Notes under the pieces: generated by a model | Seen by the model: only the letters and a program-made list of their open reading frames with translations | What the model was told of the DNA's origin: nothing | Databases searched by the model: none | Assembly (NCBI GenBank): GCA_015698045.1 | Contig: BLAL01000073.1 | Coordinates: 186,001 to 250,000, forward strand | DNA from: Rhizophagus clarus | Lineage: Eukaryota > Glomeromycota > Glomeromycetes > Glomerales > Glomeraceae | DNA: 64,000 nt | Reading direction: 5' to 3' | Translations under genes and position numbers: made by a program | Shown here: positions 11,304 through 23,246 of the stretch, one piece after another | Layout: each line of letters opens with the position of its first letter | Numbering within the stretch: the stretch's first letter is position 1

Positions 11304-12683
11304 GCTGTGAATTATATTTTAAATTGTGCTAGTAAATCCCAATGGATAACAGAATTACTATATGACGCCGACCTAAATAATATACTATAGATAATGTCCG
11401 ATTCTTCTAATAATAAGTACAGTAGCTAATATTGCTCCTTAACTAATATTAATTAAGCTTTAGAACAACAAATTAAGTCAATTTTTCAACAAACTTGAAT
11501 TATAATATATCATATAAAAATCATTTCCGTAAACTGGTTAATCAATTTCTAGTCAACGTACAAAGCATAAGATGTATACAAGATAACACTAAAAAATGAG
11601 TCATAATCACGTACGGTAAGTCTGATATATTAGACTACGTCAATTGGACTACTAAGTCAAATTTATTGATGGAAATATCTCTTTAATTATCGTACAAATA
11701 TAAATCTAACCTATGTAATATCTTTTTAAAAAATTTATTTGCAAAATATAGAATTTTTATAAAATTAAAATCAAAGTAAAGACAGCTATTATATTAACAT
11801 TATCCATTCTTTTCTTGATTATAAAAAATTTTTTTTTCACCAATAAATATACAATTATATTTCTATAAGTAAAATGAAATTATTTTTTATTAGTTACTTG
11901 TATTATTCGATTTATTAATTAAGCTAAGTGAAGTAATATCCAATATGAGAAGATTCTTATAGCATGATTCGACAAAAAAACGTAACTTCGTAAAATGATC
12001 CGGATATAATTAAAAAAATAAGAAATAAGGTATCTTTTTAAAAAACCTTATATTTAGAAAATTTGCATATCATTTACATGGACTATTTAGAGCTTCCACT
12101 TATGTTAAAATTATCTTGTATTATATATATTTAATTGATATCATAATTATAATTTATTACTTCTGAGTTTAATTACGAAATTAAATTAATCGATTATTAT
12201 ATTACATATTTACATGACCATTTATTACTTATCTTATATTATGAATAATATCAATTAGAAATTTAGAATAAAAAAAAAAAAAATAACTAAATTTTCAAAT
12301 GAACGCCTAAGCTTCAATTTGTTTTATTTTTATAGTATTTGCTTCGTGGAAAAAGAGCATACTGTATGTAATTTTATATAGCATTTTCAGTATATTGTCA
12401 AGCTAAATAATATGGTAAGACGTTTTTTAAAAGCAAATAAACCGTCGAGTTGACAGATATCTGTTAGTATTTATCGTTAAAAATCACTTCATGCTTGGTT
12501 TGTAGCAAGTTGCTAATGATTCAAACAGTTGAGATTAAATGATTCTTTGTCGCACTTAAAATTTTTTCTGGGTACCTCATAATTATAATGATTGACGATA
12601 ACGTTTGTTTCTATTTCCTAATATTAAATTTTGTTACACAGATATATCAGATAAAAAATACATGTAGGTAAAAACTTTAATCG
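11304..12683. other. Intergenic spacer with duplicated block
   Basis: No gene is visible. About 11500-12530 resembles 15830-16920 in the same orientation, for example around TTTCTAGTCAACG and the GACAGATATCTGTTAGTATT segment. It is therefore a block upstream of one family member whose twin now lies beyond the next gene. Confidence 0.5.
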
Positions 12684-12770
12684 GAACCGGGTTTTTATTA
12701 TATCCGGATCATCATTGTCACACCCCCTTTATAATATTTATGTGTTATTGTACAATGATGTACAAAAAAT
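12684..12770 (+). promoter_or_regulatory. CCGGATC-box promoter module
   Basis: A well preserved box (GAACCGGG, then TTATTATATCCGGATCATC, then TGTCACAC) is followed by a CTTTATAATATTTA TATA-like stretch. The leader ends with ATACTCTTTCTCA before the ATG at 12784. The TGCAACAATA part of the leader is degenerate here. Confidence 0.6.
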
Positions 12771-12783
12771 ATACTCTTTCTCA

Positions 12784-14321
12784 ATGGCTGATAAACTTTT
12801 ATTGCAATTGTCTCAAAATTTACTTGAAATTTTGGACGACGACGAATATTATGATGTTACCATCGAAGTTGGTAATGATCCTTACATAAAAGTATTTCGT
12901 GCCCATATGGTTATTTTAAACTATCGTTCTCCTTATTTAAAAAGAATTGTATCAACTAATAAAAAGAAAAATGACGGAACGTTAGCTCATATTAAATTAT
13001 CAAATATTTTGCCTGAAACTTTCCAAATAATTTTAAGGTAACTAAAAATTCGTCATAACAATGAATAAATAATTTTTTATTTAAATATATTTTAATTTTT
13101 TGGAATTATTGTTTTAGATATATTTATGGTGGAAAAATTTCTTTGGTTGAACATGATACTTTAGATATCATTAAAATCTTAATTGCTGCTAGTGAATTAA
13201 GTTTACAAGAATTAGTTTCTTATTTACAATCATTTTTGATCGAAAACAAAATGAACTGGATGAAACAAAATTTTAACTTGGTATATCAAACGAGCTTCAA
13301 AAATAATTCTTTCTTGGAACTCCAAAAATTTTGTACTGAATTAATATCTAAGCAACCAGAAAAAATTTTTAATTCTCCTGATTTTACTTCAATTTCAGAA
13401 AAGGTTTTAATCTCTCTTATTCAACTTGATAATCTTCAAATGAATGATGTTCAAATTTGGGATCATGTGCTCAAATGGGGTATTGCTCAAAATCCTGAAC
13501 TTTCTTCTGATCCTTCAAGCTATTCAAATGACGATTTTATTGCATTAAAAAATACTTTACAACAATTTATTCCTTTTATTAAATTTACTGAATTTACTTC
13601 TAAAGAGTTCTTGAATAAAGTGTACCCATACAAAAAGATTATTCCTGAAGAACTACATGAAAATTTGATTAAATGTTTTTTGGACAATGATTATAAACCA
13701 AGTAAAAAGTCAGAACAGACACTCAAGGAAACTAAAAAAATTAGTTCAAGAAATATAGATTCAAAAATTATTACAATTCAACATGCTGAATTAATATCAA
13801 AATGGATTGACAGATTAGAGATTACAGATGTATTAAAAAATTTATATGAATTCAAATTAATTTTTCGTGGATCTCGTGCTGGATTGACGCCTAAAAAGTT
13901 TCATGAAATTTGTGATAATAAATCTCATACTATATCAATTATTAAAGTAAAAGACAGTAATGAAATTCTTGGAGGTTACAATCCAATTATATGGGAATCT
14001 AGAGATTTTATTGAAAATTCCGAACGTGAGTATAGTGCAACTAAAGATAGTTTCATATTTTCTTTTAATAATAAAAAAGATATTAATAATCATATATTAA
14101 GTCGAGTAAAAGATGAAAGGTTCGCTATAGATAATTATTCTAATTTTGGGCCATCATTTGGTCGGAGTGACCTTATAACATATGGCGGTAGTATTACCCC
14201 CTCTTTTTATAATTGTACAAGTCATTGTAAAAGAAGTTCTTATGAAAAGCATATCAGAGAGAATAATGATAAATTTTCTATAGAAGCATATGAAATTTTT
14301 CAGATTGTGTATGATAATTGA
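12784..14321 (+). CDS. BTB-BACK-TLDc protein (two exons, 485 aa)
   Basis: Exons are 12784-13037 and 13118-14321. The intron is 80 bases (GTAACT..TTTTAG). The protein starts MADKLLLQLSQN, one residue shorter than most paralogs. BACK contains MNDVQIWDHVLKWGIAQNPEL, the signature shared by the genes from 36 to 51 kb. The linker is FLDNDYKPSKKSEQTLKET, the module also seen in the broken copy at 43 kb. In TLDc the usual SRDGF reads SRAGL (Asp to Ala and Phe to Leu). The remaining core (EILGGYNPIIWESR, FGPSFGRSDL, EAYEIFQI) is intact. Loops after WESR and after SDL are variable. It stands alone, with relics and duplicated spacer on both sides. Confidence 0.92.
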
Positions 14322-15829
14322 TTAAACAGTTGATAAGAAGTACAAATATTAGCCATTTTTAAAATTTTTAATATTATTAAGCAATGATAAAAATTTTTAT
14401 AGTTTGTTTTCATTCTTACAACATTATCTTTTAATACATACTCTTTTGGATGATGATGTTACAAATGGAATAAAGATTGTCACATTAACATACAACATAA
14501 AAAAATATTATTTTTAGAAATCTTATCTGTTATAATTTTTCTCCGTATTTGATTTGTCACATTTTATTTTATATTTATGTAAAAGATGACGCGCGTATTT
14601 TATTAATAAATGAGTCATATTAATGTTTATATTTCCGGTGAACTGTTGGGTCAGTTCTTTGACGTTAGCAATCGCTAACGATTTATTGTTTTGTGGTAGC
14701 AGAAGGTTTATTTACCAATACTTTAAATACAACTTGTAAAAATCTCAATCAAATGTGTAATACCAATTCCTGTACGTCGGATTCCCAGGTATTCATCACA
14801 AGTAAAGAGATAGCTTGACAATCAAAAATAAAAATATTAATAAAATAAAGGCTTGAAGAGAACTTGTGAACATGCCTCGTCTGGAATAAATCCAGAGCTT
14901 TATTTATAACAATTGCAAATATAACAATGATAAATCATAAATATCTTACATAGAACAAAAATAATACATATATGCCATTTATGCTATATTAAAAATATAT
15001 GATATATCTATAATGTGTGCAATATTACCTATGTATGCTATGTCATTCATTTATGACATCGGTGACATTGATCAACGAAGTCACGTGATCAGATACGACA
15101 GAACCAATTTAACGTAATCACAGTATTATTTCTGAAATAAGCTAGTAAATATTAACGGATAATAGAACTTACGATCCGAGTTAATGTACTACCGATCTAA
15201 AATAAGGGTAAAAAAAAATAAGCACAAACGAACAACTCATGACAACATGGAAGGAGGAAAGGAGAGAAAAGAAATAAACATAATACCAATACTTCTGATA
15301 AAGTATTAGCAAAATACGACTGCTTAACTAAATATGTATGACCTTATTTAATGTTGCTGGCTGTTAAAATAATCACGCATTTCGGATTACGGCTTAAAAT
15401 TACGAATACACCGTATTAAAGATTTAAAGTTGTAAAATTAAATTTATTATTGGTCTGATACGTATGTCTTGATTCAGTGCAGTAAAAATAATCAAATTCC
15501 GGCTAAAATTAGATGACAGAATTGGAAATAAAAAACCTAATTTGGCCAAGATTAATTTGTACTGACTATTAATTTCAAAGAATCGAGAAAATCACTTCAC
15601 TTCTCTGATCTAATAATGTACCAGATTGAAAATTATACCCTAAATTATCCACCAAACATTACATCTATTTGATCATTACTCCCATTTCAAATGTTACACC
15701 AATTAAATCACAACTTTTACGGTTTTATATTACAATCTTTATAACCTGTTGCAAGCGATAGTCCAGTTTGATCAAATTCCATGGACCAATAAATTTCTCA
15801 CTGTTTACCCTGATTAAAGGTTGAAATTG
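14322..15829. other. Intergenic AT-rich DNA
   Basis: I see no coding region or clear repeat here. Confidence 0.35.
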
Positions 15830-16920
15830 TTTCTTTAAAATAAATAAATTGGGTTAAATGACTGGTAACTAATATATATTCTTTCAATTGATTTCTAGTC
15901 AACGACAGTATCAAAAATAAGATGTAAATAAAAACCATATTAAAAACGAATGAAACGATTTTTTTATAGGGAAGTTGGGAGTTAAAAATAAATATTTTGT
16001 ACAGTTTCCTTAAATACATTCACTAGACTTGAAGCCAAATTTCAAATAGTTTACTATGTGAAAGCGTGGTACCATCTACTTACTTTATTTGTCTTTGAAA
16101 GATTAGTATTATATTTTTAAAAATAATTAACATGTTTGCACAAATATAATTGATAATCTAAAGTGGAGATAGCTGTTAACATGATTCATTATTTTCCTTT
16201 TGTTGACATTAAATAAAAAATATATATATTTTTTTTTAAATTTTCGCATAAATTCAACTAGTAGAAATTATTTTTTATTAGAATTTTTTTTATTATTACA
16301 TTTAACTAGAATAAAAAAAACGATATAAAATTACCTTTTGAAAATCAAAAATGAAGATAACCGTTATACAAAAAATGTTTATAGCAATATGATACAATAA
16401 ATAAATACACTATCATAAAATCATAACGATTTAACTCAACTTTTTATTGAAAAATTCCATTACCTATATCTATTAAAATATATATTATTTTACAATTTGC
16501 ATAGTTCTGTTTAAAGCTCCTATTATGTCAAGTTATAATATATATTTACATTATTCCTTATAGCTTCTAAATGTTAGAACTGCAAAATTAATTAATCAAA
16601 TGATAGATAATATTTTATATTTGTGCAGTATAAATCATTTGTTTTTAATAATTTGAGTAACAAAAAGACATCATCATAATTAAAATAAGATAATAATTAC
16701 CTTGAAATTCGAATTCAAATTGCTTTATGTTCGCTTTATAGAAAGAAGAATTTAAATTTTATATAAAATTTTCAATATTTTGTCAAAATAAATATAAATA
16801 ATGTTAATAATGATAAAATATGTTTCATCAGTCGAAAAACCAATAAGCTGACAGAAATCTATCAGTATTTATTGTCAAAAAAATTATCCCATGTTTATAT
16901 TTTTGTCACCGAATAAACGT
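15830..16920 (+). repeat. Diverged copy of the 11.5-12.5 kb spacer block
   Basis: Matches are patchy but collinear with the block upstream of the gene at 12.8 kb: TTTCTAGTCAACG at about 15893, GTTTAAAGCTCC at 16509, and CTGACAGAAATCTATCAGT at 16853. In the other copy a BTB-TLDc gene follows. Here none does, so the gene of this unit seems lost or replaced. Confidence 0.55.
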
Positions 16921-17099
16921 TTACAGAATTTACTTATAGAACGTAAGTAAATTACAATTAAAATAACAATGAATAAACTATAACAGATAAAATACAAAAA
17001 GTACGAATAGAAACTTTATCAAATAATACAATACGTTGAAAAAACACTTTAACAATCTCAAACGTTAATCAGGGCTCCAAAACAAATAATATATAAGAT

Positions 17100-18990
17100 G
17101 CATAAATAATTTCTATTTTTGAATCTTTTAAAACTATATGCAGGCACGACAAAGTGTTTTTATTTAAAAATAATATTGAAAGAAAACACGTAAAAGCGTA
17201 CCGACGATCATCTGGTCAAAAAATTGAAAAATAACTAAAAACCAGTGAAAACATATAAGTAAGAGAAAAAATAAATAAGAAAAATGGAATCTACATACAT
17301 AGAAACAGAATATGAATCTAAATTTTCAGGGATGCAAAATATTTTTTTCGAAATAATATTGGAAGAACAAAAGAAAATATCGTCTCGCAAAAAGTAAACA
17401 GACTATGATTTCCTTCAAAATAAGGTTAGATAAAAATATGCTAAAAATGTTTTTGACGTGCAGTAAAATATAATCTTTGTCATCTATAGAGACGAAATAA
17501 AAAAGAAACAAAAGGATTGCTGCGGGAGGAGCAGCTAGAGATGTTCCATCTGCACTATACGTCGTTTAATGCTAAAAATTATCGTTATGTTTTAGCTTTT
17601 AGCTAAAATTATAATTTAGAAAAAAAAGGGTTAACGTTTAACAGATCATGTATATAATGCGTATAATGCACATGATGCGTATAAAGCGCATTATGCGCGT
17701 TATAAACTCAAAATTCCGCATTTGTACATCCCTAGGCGCAGCTAAAAAGTGATGTCATGTGAAATTATTCAAGAAAAGGAAACTATGGCTCTCATAGTAA
17801 CGAATAATTTCACAAAAAAATGGCGTGATTAATCAAAACAAGAAAAGCACTAGATACACTGAGCGAAAACTGAATAAGGTTAAAAATCACAGGAAAATCA
17901 AAGAAATAAGAACAAAATTGGAATTAACATGATGATGAACCGGAAAAAGTAATTTTACAAAGAAAATTTGACGAAAAATATACTGTAGTACGATTTTGTG
18001 TTACGATCGGCAATCAAGTAATGCGTTGGTACGGTCAATAAAGACAGTCGTGAAGGATACGAGAAAGATTTAAACAAATATTCGGAAACGATACAATGCG
18101 GAATATAAGAAAATTATCAAATAGGGAAAGAGAAAAAAGGTAATAGCATATTTCACAACGGAACAATATACTGCAAAAGCCAGGTCTATTTCCATGAAAG
18201 AAAATGGACGAGTTTAGTGAAACTAAGAATGGAGAAACTTCAAGGAAATCTTCATGCCCAAAAAGTCAGAAAAACAAGAACTAAGAAGAAACAAGAAATA
18301 GATTGAAGTGAAGTAGGAAGGGCTACACCAGCAAAGGCAGATATTATTCAAGAAGAGTATGAAGAATTTCGATTGGAGTTAACAAAATAGTTCGAAGATA
18401 TGAATTCGCCGAAAAAAAGATGATGAAAAAACAGTATAAGGAATGGAAGGATTTCACTATCCCCAGAATTGGCTGTAGATAATATAAATTTTTATAGGAA
18501 AATATGCTACGTGACATTACAACGGACAAGCTCTGGAGAATAGTGAAAGGAACAAAACAAGATAGAAGGCGTATTATGAAGCAATGGGAACATTAAGAAG
18601 TAAACCAATCAAAGATACAGTCCTTTACCAGGAAAGAAAAACGAATCATGTTGGGATACGATGGAAGAAGTCAAAAATGATATAATTCCAAAAATAGAGG
18701 AATTTATAAGAACGTACGAGGCAGAAGTTCACCGTAATGATAGTGATTTTAAAAGATTGCAACAGAAGTAGCGTATCAGCAGGTGATAGAAAGTATAGTG
18801 TAGTTAGAAATATAATAAGTACGTAGAAAGAGTTTAAAATTAAATAGTGAATTCAGAAAGAGATCAGAAATAGCATCAGGTAAAGAAAAAGAAAGAGAGG
18901 GTTGATCGCCAAAGGTTAACACTTAACAAGAATATTAAAGAAAATTACAAAATTCACCAAACTCCCAAAAAAATCAAATAAGCGAAATTA
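17100..18990. other. Purine-rich stretch without intact genes, possible decayed element
   Basis: The plus strand is strongly purine-rich with little resemblance to the surrounding spacer, as if derived from an old coding element. Every frame is interrupted by stops within about 60 codons. I could not match any protein family. Short alternating pieces related to ATAATGCGTATAATGC lie at about 17650-17700, before a CATCCCTAG at 17728. Confidence 0.3.
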
Positions 18991-19596
18991 AAAATGACAG
19001 TTAAAATAATAGGTAGCGTTATAGTTTGGATAGATTAATATTAAAATAGGTACTCTTTTCTATAAATGTACATTTCGCGTTGAATATAAGAGCATATAAA
19101 AAAAACTAAAATGATTGTCACCATAATATATGATCTTATAATTTATTTAAAACGCTATTTACAGCAAGAATATTCTGTAACCGGTATTTATTTTTTGTTT
19201 CAAACCTAAGTATTCTATCATCGTAGCCCTTAAGCTTGACATTCTATAATTCATTTGTGAAAATAAAATTTACCATATTTCTCTTAAATCGTATGTCACA
19301 CATTAACTTGATTTAATAAATATTATAATAATTATAGATATGTCTGTTGAATAAATACTTGTTTATATTTGAAATTTATAATAAAATTACACCAACGAAG
19401 TTTTTTTTTTTTGATAAATTTTATAACTTTAAACATCATTAGAGAATATTTGTAACCTCTTCGTTGCGAGACACGTGCGTGATATCACATTCGTTATGAA
19501 GGCATATGCTATCAAATTTTATTAACCGGTATTTTTTTTTTTTTTTGTAAGAAATCAGGTAAAAATCAGATAAATTTAATGAATTTGATGTTAGAA
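18991..19596. other. Intergenic spacer
   Basis: AT-rich DNA with long T runs. No gene is visible. Confidence 0.35.
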
Positions 19597-19700
19597 TTAT
19601 ATTACCGGATCATAAATTGACCGATTATCCGATTATTACGTGTTACAAAGATTTGCAATATAAGGCTTATACTTCACAAATTAGGATTGGCAAATTTCTT
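19597..19700 (+). promoter_or_regulatory. Class II upstream module with partial CCGGATC box
   Basis: A weak ATTACCGGATCAT is followed by ATTATCCG, then GATTTGCAATATAAGG (TATA-like) and TTCACAAATTAGGATTG. The latter parts match the upstream region of the minus-strand gene at 1.4-2.9 kb. This links the two genes as a promoter subclass. Confidence 0.5.
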
Positions 19701-19788
19701 TTTTTTTTCTTTTAAGTTTGAAGATATAATCATGATCAACAATAAACTCTCATTATTTTTATTTTTGATTTTGATTTTGACAAATATA

Positions 19789-21315
19789 ATGGCTGACAAT
19801 AAATTTTTACCAAAATTATCCGAAAATTTACTTGAAATTTTGAATGATGATGAATATTATGATATTACAATTGAAGTTGGTAATAACTCTCATGTAAAAA
19901 CATTCCGCGCCCACATGGTCATTTTAAATTATCGTTCTTCTTATTTACGAAGAATTTTGTCAACTAATAAAAAGAAAGATGAACGAACTATGACACATAT
20001 TAAATTACCAAATATTTTACCCGAGATTTTTCAAATAATTTTAAGGTAAGAAATACGAGTGTTATATAAATATAAATATTTAATTTTTTTTTGTTGTTAA
20101 CATATTTTTTATTCTAGATATATTTATGGCGGAAATATTTCTTTAGTTGAATATGACATTTTAGATGTTGTCAAAATCTTGGTTGCTGCTAATGAATTAG
20201 ATCTTCAGGAACTGATTCCTCATTTACAATCATTTTTGATTGAAAATAAAGAAACCTGGATAGAACAAAACTTTAATCTAATATATCAGATTAGCTTCGA
20301 AAATGATTCTTTCTTGGATCTCCAAAGACTTTGCAAAGAATTAATATCTAAACAGCCAGAAAAAATTTTTAATTCACCTGATTTTAATTCAATTTCAGAA
20401 AAAGTTTTGATCTCTCTAGTTCAACATGATAAAATTCAAATGAGTGAAGTTCGAGTTTGGGAACATGTACTTAAATGGGGTATTGCCCAAAACCCTGGAC
20501 TTTCTTCAAATCGTTCAAGTTATTCAAATGATGATTTTAACACTTTAAAAAACACTTTAAAACATTGTATTACATACATTAAATTTACAGAATTTCCTCC
20601 TAAAGAATTTTTGAGTAAAGTATATCCATATAAAGAAATAATACCTGAAGAATTGTATGAAAATTCTATCAAATATTTTTTGGATAATGATTGTAAATCG
20701 AGATCAGAACGACAAACAGTTAAGGAAACTAGACTTAAAGGTATAGATTCAAAAATTATCACAATTCAACATGTTGAATTAATTTCAAAGTGGATTGATA
20801 GATTAGAGATAACAGATGAGTTGAAAAATTCATATGAATTTAAATTAATTTTTCGTGGATCTCGTGATGGATTTACGGCTGAGCAGTTTCATGAAATTTG
20901 TGATAATCAATCTCGTACTGTAACGGTTTTTAAAGTTAAAGGTAGTGATGAAATTCTTGGAGGATATAATCCAATTGAATGGAAAAATGATTATTATCTT
21001 GGTAGTTATGGTAAAACTAAAGATAGTTTTATTTTCTCTTTTATGAGCAAAGAAATTATTGAAGGTTATCTTATTAGTCGAGTAAAGGATGAAAATCGTG
21101 CTATATTTTATTTGAATAATTACGGACCTTCATTTGGTGGTGGTGACCTTACAATACATGGAGGAATCGAAGGCGAAATTTATTTTAGTACTAGTTATTG
21201 TGAAGAAGAATCTTATGAAAAACGGATTAGAAAGACAGTAGATAATTTTTCTATAGAAGAATTTGAAGTTTTTATTATAAGGAAAAAAATAATCAATTAC
21301 AAGTTAAATTTATGA
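19789..21315 (+). CDS. BTB-BACK-TLDc protein (two exons, 484 aa)
   Basis: Exons are 19789-20045 and 20118-21315, with a 72-base intron. The start (MADNKFLPKLSENLLEIL) matches the paralogs. An in-frame ATG at 19732 would add a strongly hydrophobic stretch (LSLFLFLILIL), noted separately. BTB spans about 1-128, BACK about 132-270 (WEHVLKWG at 200-207), and TLDc about 296-475 (FRGSRDGFT, EILGGYNPIEWK, GPSFGGGDL at 422-430). The C-terminus is unusual: after EEFEVFII it continues RKKIINYKLNL instead of stopping within a few residues, probably by a change near the old stop. Its TLDc is closest by eye to that of the minus-strand gene at 1.4 kb, in agreement with their shared upstream class. Confidence 0.92.
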
Positions 21316-21675
21316 AAGAGGTTTTTTCCGTGACATTGTGACATTGGTTTGATGATCATTCGATGATGTATGGAAACGTGGAATATTCATGATCATATTA
21401 ATGAAAGTATTATAAACTTTCTAGCACTATAGATTAATTTATTTTAATCAGCTCATTTAAAAACTTATGTTTATACAAGAAAATTATCCAAATTATTCAA
21501 CGCAACTTTTTTGTTATTTGCCTTTTTCATTTGATTTCAAAAATAAATACAGTATATCCTTCGGGTATCAACGAAATAAATTTTACGAGGTAATAATAAG
21601 TAATATATTTAAAATCTCAACAAGGTGTCCATTAAACAAGGCATTAAACTGTGATTTTCATTGTTGCATATTTCT
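21316..21675. other. Downstream spacer
   Basis: No gene is supported. A 74-codon open frame at 21467 has no family features. Confidence 0.35.
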
Positions 21676-21931
21676 ACTAGTCCAAGTTTAAGTGCGATGG
21701 TCATTCACGGTCGGTTATCAGTAGGTCATAACCGGTTATGGCCTTTGATCTACTGACCATTTTGCTGCCCATTTAACCGACTGTCTAAATAAATTTAATC
21801 AAAAAAAAAAATGTTGTTTACCATATTTTTTTTTTGATTAAATTCGCTTTAAATGAGCCTTTGACCGACCGATATCGATCACGTCACGGTTATGACAGTT
21901 TATAACTGTGACCGGACCGTTGCGTCCCTAG
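21676..21931. mobile_element. Degenerate palindromic element of the CTAGGGA family
   Basis: The right end CCGTTGCGTCCCTAG and the internal GGTCATAACCGGTTATGG and GACCGACCGAT segments resemble the compact element at 45643-45744. The interior contains an inverted repeat (AAATTTAATCAAAAAAAAAA against TTTTTTTTTTGATTAAATT). The left end is diverged. It is likely a non-autonomous DNA element; no coding capacity is present. Confidence 0.5.
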
Positions 21932-22675
21932 TTGAAGCTAATAACTCCCTGTGCAAAGTTCATTGCATTCTCTGCATATTCTATATAATTGTATTCTTTC
22001 AAAACTGTTTCTTGAACTGTTTCATTATTTGAAATTATAGCACGAATCTTCTAAATAAAAATTAAAATTATCATTATGTAAATGCCAAATTTTCTTAATG
22101 ATGTTTACGAAAAACACAGTCTTCATAAATTTTTTTAAACTTTCACTCAAATTTATTCCATATCAAATATATAGATCATAATTTATTGTTAAATTCAAAA
22201 AAAAAAAATTGATTATAATAAAATGAAACGTAAAAAGTTTTTTTTAAAATATAATATCACATTTTTTCAATTAAATTATGTATCAAGGTGAACATATTAA
22301 AATATTAAAAAGTAAAATTATCATATTGGGTAGTATTATTTCTTTTCTTTAATTATTTACAAATTTACAGTAGCCTTCATTTCAGGCAATCAATAATTCA
22401 ACGTCCAATCATAGATCGTATTTTTATTCATAATTCTAAAATTTTGTACACTAATGTTACAAAAGTTTTACACATAACATAAAGAAAAATTTATATAGTA
22501 AAAACTGGTTTTCTATTAAATCGCTGAATAAATTTAAATTACATAAACTTTAAAATTTTTGTTACACCAACCTTCATTGAAATATTATTATCACCTTGAT
22601 TTGCAACAACACTCTCTCTACTACAAACATGGTGACTTTTATCAAAATTTTATCAAAATAATCCTCATCTAATGA
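21932..22675. other. Intergenic spacer
   Basis: AT-rich with poly-A runs. I see no gene. Confidence 0.35.
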
Positions 22676-23246
22676 ATAGTTGGAACCACAAATAATCATA
22701 AGGAAGTTAAAGGTATTTGATTCAAAGACTATTACGCAACAACATGCTAATTAATCTCAAAATGGATTGATAGATTAGAGACTACTGATAAGTTAAAAAA
22801 TTCATATGAATTCAAATTGGTCCTTCGTTGATCTCGTGATGAAATATATGATAGTAAATCTAATACTATAACAATTTATATTAAAGTGATGAAATCCTTG
22901 GATGGTATAATCCGATTGATTGAAAAAGCATGTATGAATTTTCGAAAGTTATGGAACTACTAGAAATAGTATCATATCTGATAATAATAGTATTAAAGAT
23001 TACATTTTTAGTCGTGTAAAAGATTAAATGCATGCTACATACAATAGTTGGTTATAATGACCTTAAAATAATGGACGAATCATTTTTCCCAAAATCGTCA
23101 GTCTCTTTAGAATTACCATTAAACGTAAATTAAACTGTTGTTATTGTAGTAACTAGTAAGTACTCTTATGAAAAACTGATTAGGGAAATAGAAGATTTTT
23201 CTACTATAGAAAAATACGAGATATTTCAAATTACAAAAATATTTAG
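22676..23246 (+). pseudogene. BTB-TLDc relic: linker and TLDc only
   Basis: Linker sequence similar to the 9.9 kb and 33.9 kb genes (EPQIIIRKLKV) leads into the IDSK..ITQQHA and KWIDRLE segments. A broken TLDc follows (FRGSRDGF altered, EILGGYNPIDW, SYEKLIRE, EKYEIFQITK), ending at a stop near 23246. Multiple small deletions and stops make it non-functional. The BTB and BACK parts are missing. Confidence 0.8.
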
